Of a stretch of DNA of 64,000 nucleotides, positions 9,538-17,099 are shown one piece after another (position 1 is the first letter of the stretch; each line of letters starts with the position of its first letter). The DNA is from Paenibacillus sp. FSL H8-0537 (lineage in GTDB: Bacteria > Bacillota > Bacilli > Paenibacillales > Paenibacillaceae): the NCBI RefSeq assembly GCF_038051995.1, contig NZ_CP150290.1, forward strand, positions 1,785,501 to 1,849,500. The letters run 5' to 3'. Under the pieces are notes generated by a model. That model did no database searches. It was not told the origin of the DNA and saw only the letters and a list, made by a program, of their open reading frames with translations. The translations under genes were made by a program, and so were the position numbers.

Positions 9538-9723
9538 AATTCACCTCAATTTCAGTTTAATCAAAAAATAAAGCATAGTGCTCTTAACATACCATATTAA
9601 ACCATATCATCGCCAATCTAACAGCTTGGTCAACCTTTAGACAGCTTTTCAGCACTGTCCGCATTCATAAAACAGAGAAATAACGATATTCGGCAAGCTA
9701 ATGGGTGACTGTCTACCTTGCAG
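9538..9723. other. Non-coding stretch between the CPBP gene and ktrB
   Basis: It is AT-rich and contains no gene, riboswitch motif or strong hairpin that I can see. It should hold the promoter of the CPBP gene on the minus strand. Confidence 0.4.
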
Positions 9724-9772
9724 GGCTGTTTTTGAATGAAATCAGCTGTTTTTATTGCAAAAGGCTGTTTTA
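9724..9772 (+). promoter_or_regulatory. Three phased direct repeats upstream of ktrB
   Basis: GGCTGTTTTT (9724), AGCTGTTTTT (9744) and GGCTGTTTTA (9763) are spaced 20 and 19 nt apart, about two helical turns. A TATAAT at 9793-9798 lies downstream. They look like operator half-sites on one face of the helix, but the regulator is unknown. Confidence 0.45.
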
Positions 9773-9872
9773 TACCCGGTGCGCTTTAAGCTTATAATCG
9801 TTAAGTCATCTGTAATTGAAAGCTGCAAGGTGAAACTTGAACAGAATAAAAGGCATTATTAAGGTGGATGCA

Positions 9873-11216
9873 ATGAACATTTCGTTTTTTTCCTTACTTA
9901 AATGGTCCCCGCCACGCATATTGGTCGTGGGCTTTGCGATTATTATTATGCTGGGGGCTCTGCTGCTATCCCTGCCATTTGCCTCGGCCGACGGCAGCGG
10001 GCTGCGATTTCTGGATGCTTTTTTTACAGCTACCTCGGCAACTAGCGTGACGGGGCTTGTGGTCGTGGATTCCGGTACCTATTTCTCGGTCGCTGGACAG
10101 GTTATTATTATGCTGCTGATTCAGATCGGCGGGCTCGGCTTTATGACGATGGGCACGCTGTTCGCGCTGGTACTGAAAAAGCGCATATCGCTGCGCGAGC
10201 GGCTCATTTTGCAAGAAGCCATGAATCAGGGGAGCATGGAGGGCATCATTCGGCTCATCCGCAAGGTCATTGTATATTCGTTATCCTTTGAGCTCGTCGG
10301 CACGCTGCTGTTCACACTGCGCTTCGCTTACGACATGCCGTTTGGCAAGGCACTGTATTTCGGTGTGTTTCATGCTGTATCGCTGTTTAACAATGCAGGC
10401 TTTGATATTTTTGGCGACTACCGCAGCTTGACGCTGTATGTGGATGATCCGATTGTGAACCTGACTGCCATGCTGCTTATTATATCCGGGGGTCTCGGTT
10501 TTATCGTCATCTCGGATTTGCTGGAATTCCGCCGCCGCAAGGGGCTGTCGCTGCACAGCAAAGTGGTGCTGGTTATGACAGGATCGCTCATCGCAGTCGG
10601 AGCGGTCGTTATTTTCATATTTGAGTTTTCGAATATGAGGACGCTTGGCTCGCTGGACTGGGGCGGAAAAATTCTGTCTTCCTTCTTTCAGTCCGTCTCG
10701 CCGAGGACGGCAGGGGCTAACACGCTGAACTATGCCGACTTACGGCAGGCGACTTTATTTTTCACCATTATATTAATGTTTATTGGCGCATCTCCCGGCT
10801 CGACTGGGGGCGGGATCAAGACGACGACGTTTATGACGCTCATAGGGGCGGTTGTCGCGATGTTTCGGGGGAAAGAGGACATTGTACTGTTCCGCTTTCG
10901 CCTCGGCAAGGAGCGGGTGCTCAAGGCGCTTACGATTACGATGCTGTCGCTGTCGCTTGTCGTAGTCGTTACGATGCTGTTATCCGCAACGGAGGATCAG
11001 CAGTTTATTAAAATTTTGTTTGAAGCAACCTCCGCCTTCGGAACGGTAGGACTGTCGATGGGCATAACGCCAGAGCTGAGCGATTTTGGGAAAATTATCA
11101 TTTCCATTACGATGTTCGCTGGGCGTCTAGGACCACTGACGCTAGCTTACGCGCTTAATCCGAAAGTTAGCAAGGAGCTTTATCGGTATCCAGAAGGCAA
11201 AATTACAATTGGATAG
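9873..11216 (+). CDS. ktrB: Ktr/Trk potassium uptake system, membrane subunit KtrB
   Basis: This is the ion-conducting subunit of a sodium-dependent potassium uptake channel. It has four M1-P-M2 repeats, each with a selectivity-filter loop: SATSVTGLVVVD, SLFNNAGFDIFGD, SVSPRTAGANTLNYAD and ATSAFGTVGLSMG. Each loop has the conserved glycine that KtrB/TrkH needs. The protein has 447 residues from ATG 9873, which has AAGGTGG at 9861-9867. A TTG at 9837, with its own AAGGTG, would add 12 residues; KtrB proteins usually begin close to the PPR motif, so I prefer the ATG. The gene is 17 nt upstream of ktrA, as expected for a two-gene operon. Confidence 0.93.
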   Translation: MNISFFSLLKWSPPRILVVGFAIIIMLGALLLSLPFASADGSGLRFLDAFFTATSATSVTGLVVVDSGTYFSVAGQVIIMLLIQIGGLGFMTMGTLFALVLKKRISLRERLILQEAMNQGSMEGIIRLIRKVIVYSLSFELVGTLLFTLRFAYDMPFGKALYFGVFHAVSLFNNAGFDIFGDYRSLTLYVDDPIVNLTAMLLIISGGLGFIVISDLLEFRRRKGLSLHSKVVLVMTGSLIAVGAVVIFIFEFSNMRTLGSLDWGGKILSSFFQSVSPRTAGANTLNYADLRQATLFFTIILMFIGASPGSTGGGIKTTTFMTLIGAVVAMFRGKEDIVLFRFRLGKERVLKALTITMLSLSLVVVVTMLLSATEDQQFIKILFEATSAFGTVGLSMGITPELSDFGKIIISITMFAGRLGPLTLAYALNPKVSKELYRYPEGKITIG

Positions 11217-11233
11217 GGGAAACACGGATTCAT

Positions 11234-11896
11234 ATGAAAAAGAACCAGTTCGTCATAGTGGGGCTTGGGCGTTTCGGCTCAAGCCTTGGCAGAGAGTTGA
11301 TTCAGCTAGGCTACGAGGTATTAGGCGTTGATAAGGATGAGGAGGTCGTGCAGGAGATGAGCGATGTGCTCACTTATACGGTTTCGGCCGACTGCACGGA
11401 CGAGGAGACGCTGCGCTCGATTGGCGTGCGAAATTTTGACGTTGGCGTTGTAGCGATTGGCGATGATATTCAAGCGAGCATTTTGACGACGATTTTGCTC
11501 AAGGACTTAGGCGTTAAGACAGTGGTGGCAAAAGCGATGGACGAGCTGCACGGAAGGGTGCTGGAAAAAATCGGCGTGGATCGCGTTATTTATCCAGAGC
11601 GGGATATGGGCATTCGTGTCGCACATCAGCTGGTGTCGCCGAATCTGCTTGATTACATCGAGCTGTCCAAGGATTATACAATTGCCGAGCTTGTCGTCAC
11701 GGGAAAAATGCATGGCAAGACACTCAGCGATCTCGACCTGCGTGCCCGCTTCGGGTGCAGCATAGTAGCGATTAATAAGCCTAATGGCATTATTATTGCC
11801 CCGACGGCAACAGATGTGCTTTACGAGCGTGATGTTATGGTCGTTATCGGGACGAATGAGCAGATTGAGCAGTTTGAAGAGGCAGCAACAAGGTGA
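11234..11896 (+). CDS. ktrA: Ktr potassium uptake system, cytoplasmic gating subunit KtrA
   Basis: This soluble ring-forming subunit binds nucleotides and opens or closes KtrB. Residues 5-17 read QFVIVGLGRFGSS, the Rossmann glycine motif of the RCK_N domain. Acidic residues after the second strand (GVDKDEE) bind the ribose of ATP/ADP or NAD(H). The C-terminal half (from about 140) is an RCK_C domain, which binds cyclic di-AMP in Bacillota KtrA/KtrC. At 220 residues it matches the family. A terminator follows. KtrA and KtrC cannot be separated by eye; the adjacent KtrB gene supports KtrA. Confidence 0.92.
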   Translation: MKKNQFVIVGLGRFGSSLGRELIQLGYEVLGVDKDEEVVQEMSDVLTYTVSADCTDEETLRSIGVRNFDVGVVAIGDDIQASILTTILLKDLGVKTVVAKAMDELHGRVLEKIGVDRVIYPERDMGIRVAHQLVSPNLLDYIELSKDYTIAELVVTGKMHGKTLSDLDLRARFGCSIVAINKPNGIIIAPTATDVLYERDVMVVIGTNEQIEQFEEAATR

Positions 11897-11901
11897 CAAT
11901 A

Positions 11902-11950
11902 AAGACAGCAGCACATGCGGCTATTCGCATCGGCGCTGCTGTCTTCTTGC
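11902..11950 (+). terminator. Terminator between ktrA and the convergent LysR gene
   Basis: AGACAGCAGC (11903-11912) pairs perfectly with GCTGCTGTCT (11935-11944), with an inner GCG/CGC pairing. The downstream T run is weak. Confidence 0.65.
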
Positions 11951-11961
11951 TACTCTGCTGC

Positions 11962-12852
11962 TCAAGACTTCGAGCGCGCGGCAAGCTCCTCAATCCATAG
12001 ACGGACCGCTGGATGCAGCGCTGCCGGGTCGGCGTGAATGAGCGAGGTCGTGCGCTTCGTCTCCGCCAGCTCTCTGATCGGAATGACGGTGAGGTCGTTG
12101 TCAGCCAGCAGCTGTTCGCGCACATACGATTGGGGCAGCAGTGTCGCTGCCCGGCACGTGTGCTGAAGCCGGACGATGGCCTCGAAGGAGTCGATCTCCA
12201 TGCGCACATCCGGCTGGAGATTGTATTTGGCAAACAGCTCGTCGGTCAGCATGCGGTACCAGGTTCCTTTGGAGAATAGCAGAATCGGCAAGCCGTTGAG
12301 GTCTTGAATGCCGAGCATGCCTTTATCGGTCACAACCATGCTTTTCGGCAGAACGAGCAGCAGATGATCCTCAAACAGCGGGACGCAGTGCAGCTGGGCG
12401 TCTTCAATACGCGAGGCGACAATGCCGATATCCGCTTTTCCTTCCCTTACATAAGTAACGATCTCATGGGTTTTGCCCGTGACCGCCTTAATATCGAATT
12501 CAGGATGGCTGCTATTGAGCGCTTTAATAAAATCGGGCAGTGTCGTTTGCAGCGTCGTCAGGCTCGCGCCAATCGTAATGGAGGTTCGCCCTGCCGACTC
12601 ATAATCGGCAACCTTCTGCAGGTAACGCCGGTGCAGCTGGCGAAGCTCCAGTGCGTATTCATAGGTCATCTGGCCGATAGGCGTCAGCTCCAGCCGCTTG
12701 CCGATCCGCCGGAACAGCTGCGTGCCGATATCCTGCTCTAGCTTGGCAATTTTACGGGAGAGGGCAGGCTGGGACAAATTGAGCAGCGCCGCAGCCTTGT
12801 TCATGCTGGACTGCTCGACGATGGCGGCAAACATATGCATTTCTTCAATCAA
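11962..12852 (-). CDS. LysR-family transcriptional regulator divergent from sdhCAB
   Basis: The 296-residue protein has a winged helix-turn-helix at residues 1-60 (SSMNKAAALLNLSQPALSRKI) and a LysR substrate-binding domain from about residue 90. The start is TTG at 12852, with GGAG 9 nt upstream; the in-frame ATG four codons later has no better site. It is transcribed away from sdhC, and the 217-nt gap holds two dyads, one near its own start and one over the sdh promoter. LysR proteins usually control the divergent gene, so regulation of succinate dehydrogenase is a reasonable inference. The effector is unknown; the protein is not clearly CcpC by sequence. Confidence 0.88.
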   Translation of the reverse strand: MIEEMHMFAAIVEQSSMNKAAALLNLSQPALSRKIAKLEQDIGTQLFRRIGKRLELTPIGQMTYEYALELRQLHRRYLQKVADYESAGRTSITIGASLTTLQTTLPDFIKALNSSHPEFDIKAVTGKTHEIVTYVREGKADIGIVASRIEDAQLHCVPLFEDHLLLVLPKSMVVTDKGMLGIQDLNGLPILLFSKGTWYRMLTDELFAKYNLQPDVRMEIDSFEAIVRLQHTCRAATLLPQSYVREQLLADNDLTVIPIRELAETKRTTSLIHADPAALHPAVRLWIEELAARSKS

Positions 12853-12870
12853 TATAGCCAGCTCCAGTCT

Positions 12871-12924
12871 GCTTATGTCAAAATGTTATAACAAATTATA
12901 AAAAATAAGCAATTCCATTATAAG
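12871..12924. promoter_or_regulatory. AT-rich dyad, candidate LysR operator
   Basis: The palindrome TTATAACAAATTATAA (12886-12901) is flanked by GCTTAT (12871) and by two copies of ATAAGC (12905 and 12919). Its place just upstream of the LysR gene fits autoregulation. Confidence 0.5.
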
Positions 12925-12961
12925 CTGAAAAGGAGTACGATGGGAAGTGTGACTAAACTGT

Positions 12962-13001
12962 GTCAACTTTTGTTGACGGAGAAAGAACCGAAGAGTAAAA
13001 T
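12962..13001 (+). promoter_or_regulatory. sdhCAB promoter with a perfect dyad over the -35 box
   Basis: TTGACG (12973-12978) and TAAAAT (12996-13001) are 17 nt apart. GTCAAC-TTTT-GTTGAC (12962-12977) is a perfect 6-4-6 dyad sharing the -35 hexamer, a typical repressor position. Confidence 0.75.
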
Positions 13002-13069
13002 GTAGATTGATTTGTAGACAAGCATTTTGAGGAAAGTGTAACCACAGTCTGGAAAGGAGACACAAAGGC

Positions 13070-13741
13070 ATGAAAGGAAATTCCTATTTTTCCCGTAAGC
13101 TTCACTCGCTGCTTGGTATCATTCCGCTCGGAATGTTTATCGTTGTGCATGCGCTTACGAACTATCAATCGTTCGAGAGGGGGGCAGAGGGGTTCAGCAG
13201 CGGAGTAAAGCTCATTAACAGCTTGCCATTGCTGCCGCTTGCTGAAATTTTCGGTATATATCTCCCGCTGCTTTTCCATGGCGTGTACGGCTTATATGTA
13301 GCCTATCAATCCGACAGCAACATGGGGCGCTTCAAGTATGGCCGCAACTGGGCGTTTACAGCGCAGCGTATAACGGGTGTTATCACGTTTATCTTTGTGT
13401 TCTGGCACGTATACCAGACTCGTTTTCAGGTGTACATGGGCCATATCACACATGAAGAGCTAGGCTCCACGATGCACAATATTGCGACTAACCCGCTTTA
13501 TTTTGTATTTTATGTGGTCGGGGTACTGGCAGCTACGTTCCACTTTGCCAATGGCCTTTGGGCATTTTTGATCAGTTGGGGCATTACAGTTGGACCTCGT
13601 GCACAACGGATTTCATCCCTTGTATGCATGGGTGTTTTTATTGTCGTAGCGGCATTGTTTATACTTTCGCTTGTTGCATTCCGCGGCGACGAATTCAAGG
13701 AAGCAGCCGATCTTGCATTGGTTTGGAATAATATCGGATAG
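13070..13741 (+). CDS. sdhC: Succinate dehydrogenase cytochrome b558 subunit
   Basis: This membrane anchor binds two hemes and passes electrons from succinate to menaquinone. The 223-residue protein has five hydrophobic segments. Conserved histidines sit in FIVVHALTNY (about residue 26), FHGVYGLYVAY, VFWHVYQTRFQVY and ATFHFANGLWAF, which supply the axial heme ligands in Bacillus SdhC. The ATG at 13070 has GGAAAGGAGAC upstream. It leads sdhC-sdhA-sdhB. The two-heme single-subunit anchor is the type found in menaquinone users, which agrees with mqnC in this window. Confidence 0.95.
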   Translation: MKGNSYFSRKLHSLLGIIPLGMFIVVHALTNYQSFERGAEGFSSGVKLINSLPLLPLAEIFGIYLPLLFHGVYGLYVAYQSDSNMGRFKYGRNWAFTAQRITGVITFIFVFWHVYQTRFQVYMGHITHEELGSTMHNIATNPLYFVFYVVGVLAATFHFANGLWAFLISWGITVGPRAQRISSLVCMGVFIVVAALFILSLVAFRGDEFKEAADLALVWNNIG

Positions 13742-13765
13742 TTTGAAGACAAGGAGTGAAGCGTG

Positions 13766-15523
13766 ATGGCTAACAATAAAATAATCGTCGTAGGCGGCGG
13801 CCTTGCCGGACTTATGGCTACGATAAAAGCAGCAGAAGCTGGCATGCACGTTGATCTGTTCTCGATCGTGCCGGTGAAGCGTTCCCATTCCGTCTGCGCA
13901 CAGGGCGGCATTAATGGAGCGGTAAATACAAAAGGTGAAGGCGACTCGCCTTGGGAGCATTTTGACGATACGGTATACGGGGGAGACTTCCTCGCTAACC
14001 AGCCTCCTGTTAAAGCAATGTGTGAAGCAGCACCAGGCATTATCCACTTAATGGACCGGATGGGCGTTATGTTCAGCCGTACGCCGGAGGGCTTGCTCGA
14101 TTTCCGTCGTTTCGGAGGCACACAGTATCACCGTACAGCATTTGCAGGCGCCACAACGGGACAGCAATTGCTATACGCCTTGGATGAGCAAGTTCGCCGC
14201 TGGGAAGCAGCCGGCCTCGTAACGAAATACGAGCACTGGGAATTCCTTGGCGCCGTTCTGGATGATGAAGGCATTTGCCGCGGGGTATCTGCGCAGGATT
14301 TGCGTTCGATGGAAGTGAAAACGTTCATAGGCGATGCGGTTATATTGGCATCGGGCGGCCCTGGCATTATTTTCGGCAAAACAACGAACTCGGTTATTAA
14401 TACAGGTACAGCAGCAAGTGCGGTGTATCAGCAAGGCGTTAATTATGCGAACGGCGAATTTATTCAAATTCACCCAACCGCGATTCCAGGCGATGACAAG
14501 CTGCGCTTGATGTCCGAATCGGCTCGTGGCGAAGGCGGACGCGTATGGACTTACAAAGACGGCAAGCCTTGGTACTTCCTTGAGGAAAAATATCCGGCAT
14601 ACGGCAATCTTGTGCCGCGTGATATTGCGACCCGTGAAATTTTCAGCGTCTGTGTCGATCAGAAGCTCGGCATCAATGGCGAAAACATGGTTTACCTTGA
14701 TCTTTCCCATAAAGATCCGAAGGAGCTAGATGTTAAGCTCGGCGGCATCATCGAAATTTATGAGAAATTCATGGGCGATGATCCACGGAAGCTGCCAATG
14801 AAAATTTTCCCTGCAGTTCACTATTCGATGGGCGGCATGTGGGTGGATTACAACCAAATGACGAACATCCCTGGTTTGTTTGCAGCAGGCGAATGCGAGT
14901 ATCAATACCATGGCGCTAACCGTCTCGGTGCGAACTCGCTGCTGTCGGCGATTTACGGCGGTATGGTCGCAGGACCGAAAGCGGTAGAGTACATTAAAGG
15001 CATGAAGAAAGCTTCCGCTGACGTGGCTTCCTCCGTATTCGACCGTGAGCAAAAACGCCAAACGGATAAATACGAAAGCATTCTTGCCATGAACGGTACA
15101 GAAAATGCTTACGTTCTGCACAAGGAACTTGGCGAATGGATGACCAACAATATGACGGTTGTTCGTTTCAATGACAAGCTCGAAGCAACGATCAGCAAAA
15201 TCAAAGAGCTTAAGCAGCGTTATAACAATATCAACATCAATGACTCGATGAAATGGAACAACTCAAGCGTTGCCTTCACTCGTCAGCTGTGGAACATGAT
15301 CGAGCTGTCCGAAGCTATGACCCTCGGTGCCCTGCTCCGTGACGAAAGCCGCGGCGCGCATTACAAGCCGGATTTCACAGAGCGCAATGATGAGAAGTTC
15401 ATGAAGTCAACGATAGCGACTTGGACGAAGGAAGGTCCGCAAATTTCGTACGAAGACATCGATGTTTCCCTTATTACACCGCGTAAACGCGACTACACAG
15501 CGAACAAGAAGAAAGGAGAATAA
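13766..15523 (+). CDS. sdhA: Succinate dehydrogenase flavoprotein subunit
   Basis: SdhA oxidises succinate to fumarate in the TCA cycle on covalently bound FAD. Residues 7-22 read IVVGGGLAGLMATIKA, the FAD-binding Rossmann motif. SHSVCAQGGINGAVN holds the histidine that attaches FAD, and the active-site region reads FIQIHPTAIPG and ESARGEGGRVW. HYSMGGMWVDY and GANSLLSAIYGG are further signatures. The start is GTG 13763 or ATG 13766, immediately in tandem; AAGGAG at 13751-13756 suits either. At 585 residues it matches the Bacillus enzyme. It lies 24 nt after sdhC and 2 nt before sdhB. Confidence 0.97.
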   Translation: MANNKIIVVGGGLAGLMATIKAAEAGMHVDLFSIVPVKRSHSVCAQGGINGAVNTKGEGDSPWEHFDDTVYGGDFLANQPPVKAMCEAAPGIIHLMDRMGVMFSRTPEGLLDFRRFGGTQYHRTAFAGATTGQQLLYALDEQVRRWEAAGLVTKYEHWEFLGAVLDDEGICRGVSAQDLRSMEVKTFIGDAVILASGGPGIIFGKTTNSVINTGTAASAVYQQGVNYANGEFIQIHPTAIPGDDKLRLMSESARGEGGRVWTYKDGKPWYFLEEKYPAYGNLVPRDIATREIFSVCVDQKLGINGENMVYLDLSHKDPKELDVKLGGIIEIYEKFMGDDPRKLPMKIFPAVHYSMGGMWVDYNQMTNIPGLFAAGECEYQYHGANRLGANSLLSAIYGGMVAGPKAVEYIKGMKKASADVASSVFDREQKRQTDKYESILAMNGTENAYVLHKELGEWMTNNMTVVRFNDKLEATISKIKELKQRYNNININDSMKWNNSSVAFTRQLWNMIELSEAMTLGALLRDESRGAHYKPDFTERNDEKFMKSTIATWTKEGPQISYEDIDVSLITPRKRDYTANKKKGE

Positions 15524-15525
15524 AG

Positions 15526-16290
15526 ATGGCTGATACGACTACTGCTACAAAAACCGTTAAGTTCATCATTACCCGTCAGGATGGACCGGAGTCTGCGTCT
15601 TACAAAGAGGAATTTGAAATTCCGTATCGCCCGAATATGAACGTTATCAGCGGACTTATGGAAATTCAGCGTAATCCGACGATGGCAGATGGCGGCAATA
15701 CAGCTCCAGTATGCTGGGAATCCAACTGTCTGGAAGAAGTTTGCGGCGCCTGCTCCATGGTCATTAACGGCAAGCCGCGCCAAGCGTGCAGCGCACTGAT
15801 CGATCAGTTGGAGCAGCCGGTACGTCTGGAGCCGATGCGCACTTTCCCGGTCGTCCGTGACCTTGTTATCAATCGCGAGCGTATGTTTAACGCCCTCAAA
15901 CGCGTTAAGGCATGGATTCCGATCGATGGCACTTATGATCTCGGTCCTGGCCCGCGCCTGGCAGAATCGAAGCGCCAATGGGCTTACGAGCTGTCCAAGT
16001 GCATGACGTGCGGCGTATGTCTTGAAGCTTGCCCGAACGTCAACGATCGCAATAGCTTTGTTGGCCCAGCGGCCATTTCTCAGGTTCGCTTGTTCAACGT
16101 TCATCCTACGGGAGAAATGAACAAGGAAGAGCGTCTGGAAGCATTGATGGAGGATGGCGGCATCGAGGGCTGCGGAAACTCGCAAAACTGTGTGCGCTCT
16201 TGTCCGAAAGGCATTCCGCTTACGACGTCGATTGCGGCAATCAACAAAGATACAACGAAGCATCTGTTCAAAAAATGGCTTGGATTTTAA
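15526..16290 (+). CDS. sdhB: Succinate dehydrogenase iron-sulfur subunit
   Basis: SdhB carries electrons from the flavin to the membrane hemes through three iron-sulfur clusters. The 2Fe-2S cysteines are in CWESNCLEEVCGAC with a fourth cysteine at PRQAC, the 4Fe-4S set is CMTCGVCLEACP, and the 3Fe-4S set is CGNSQNCVRSCPKGIPL. The 254-residue length is typical. GAAAGGAG overlaps the end of sdhA, so translation is probably coupled. A terminator follows within 10 nt of the stop. Confidence 0.97.
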   Translation: MADTTTATKTVKFIITRQDGPESASYKEEFEIPYRPNMNVISGLMEIQRNPTMADGGNTAPVCWESNCLEEVCGACSMVINGKPRQACSALIDQLEQPVRLEPMRTFPVVRDLVINRERMFNALKRVKAWIPIDGTYDLGPGPRLAESKRQWAYELSKCMTCGVCLEACPNVNDRNSFVGPAAISQVRLFNVHPTGEMNKEERLEALMEDGGIEGCGNSQNCVRSCPKGIPLTTSIAAINKDTTKHLFKKWLGF

Positions 16291-16296
16291 ATATAA

Positions 16297-16329
16297 GGTC
16301 TTCCACCTGAGCGGTGGAAGGCTTTTTTC
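16297..16329 (+). terminator. Terminator of sdhCAB
   Basis: CTTCCACC (16300-16307) pairs with GGTGGAAG (16313-16320), followed by a run of T. Confidence 0.9.
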
Positions 16330-16331
16330 TT

Positions 16332-16429
16332 AAAATATAGGAAAGGATATGATTTTGCGATCCTTTCCTATATTTCTCGGACTGAAACGCGCCGCACCGC
16401 CAAAGGACGGCGACAGCCGTTTCACCTTG
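16332..16429 (+). repeat. Two-hairpin intergenic repeat, copy 1
   Basis: The first module is a perfect 16-bp hairpin (16333-16348 with 16360-16375). The second is GC-rich, starting CTCGGACTGAAACGCGCCG and ending in GGCGACAGCCGTTTCACC. Related copies lie at 27304-27402 (same strand) and 59275-59376 (opposite strand), with a fragment at 4239-4254. The copies sit only between genes. Confidence 0.85.
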
Positions 16430-16500
16430 CATAATAATGATAATCAGTATCAATAATAAAAGAGATTATGCCGCTTGTCAATGTTCAGCCGTGAATACAA

Positions 16501-16554
16501 CATAAACAGAGCAAAAAAGAACCGCTCTCACGGTTCTTTTTTGCTCTGTTTATG
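16501..16554 (-). terminator. Perfect 24-bp inverted repeat, likely bidirectional terminator
   Basis: Arms 16501-16524 and 16531-16554 are exact complements around a CTCTCA loop. Runs of A and T of six give a U tract within the stem on both strands. It lies downstream of the HxlR-type gene on the minus strand. Confidence 0.8.
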
Positions 16555-16587
16555 CATTTCCTACTAATAGCTCTTAAAGCTGGCTTG

Positions 16588-16896
16588 TTACAGCCACTCT
16601 TCGCCCCACTTTTGAATCGATTCAATGACAGGCTCTAAATGATGGCCTTTGTCACTTAATTCGTATTCAATGCGAACAGGCATTTCTGGATACACTGTTC
16701 GTTTAATAATGGAAAGTTGTTCAAGTTCCTTCATCCGGTCGGTAAGCATCTTGTCGCTCATATCCGGAATTTGCTCCTTGATCTCCTTGAACCTTTTTGG
16801 TCCAGCTAGTAGCACCCGAATGATGAGACCGGTCCATTTCTTGCCTAAAATTTCGGCCGCTGCTTCATACTTTGGGCACATTGTTGAATAATCCAA
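16588..16896 (-). CDS. HxlR-family redox regulator, YodB/CatR-like
   Basis: This 102-residue winged-helix repressor has the HxlR core EILGKKWTGLIIRVLLAGPKR and ends near a conserved Trp-Gly-Glu segment. The N-terminus reads MDYSTMCPKYE, which places a cysteine at residue 7. YodB and CatR of Bacillus subtilis have an equivalent cysteine (MCPK) that senses quinones and diamide through disulfide or alkylation. The start is TTG 16896, with GGGGTG 6 nt upstream, or ATG 16881. Longer readings run through the operator and can be excluded. It is divergent from a DoxX gene, as the CatR/YodB target catD encodes a DoxX protein. Two similar dyads lie between them. Quinone sensing is inferred. Confidence 0.85.
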   Translation of the reverse strand: MDYSTMCPKYEAAAEILGKKWTGLIIRVLLAGPKRFKEIKEQIPDMSDKMLTDRMKELEQLSIIKRTVYPEMPVRIEYELSDKGHHLEPVIESIQKWGEEWL

Positions 16897-16936
16897 CCTG
16901 ATCACCCCGCTTCTTCTTAACCCATTATAACATATA

Positions 16937-16951
16937 TACTTTGGAAAAGTA
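16937..16951. promoter_or_regulatory. Operator-like dyad upstream of the HxlR gene
   Basis: TACTTT-GGA-AAAGTA is a perfect 6-3-6 palindrome. A second, closely similar site lies 46 nt further on. Confidence 0.6.
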
Positions 16952-16996
16952 AGTGCATATAAACACCATATCGCCATTTAACTTTATTTTAATTAT

Positions 16997-17013
16997 TTAC
17001 TTTACAAAAGTTA
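16997..17013. promoter_or_regulatory. Operator-like dyad over the doxX promoter
   Basis: TTACTTTACAAAAGTTA repeats the ACTTT-N3-AAAGT core of the site at 16937. It overlaps a possible -35 (TTTACT, 16996) that is 16 nt from TATATT (17018-17023). Confidence 0.6.
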
Positions 17014-17099
17014 GTTTATATATTAAGATAGGTTCATGAAACGCAGCGAGCAAGTGATGCAGCTGCGAAACCAAACAAAAGACGAAGGGTGAGGTTAAA

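Noticed and set aside
9538..9836. c-di-AMP (ydaO) riboswitch ahead of ktrB
   Set aside because: The conserved ydaO blocks are absent; only direct repeats and a -10-like box were seen.
16897..16977. N-terminal extension of the HxlR-type regulator
   Set aside because: It would translate the promoter and operator region, and YodB-type proteins begin close to the MCPK motif.
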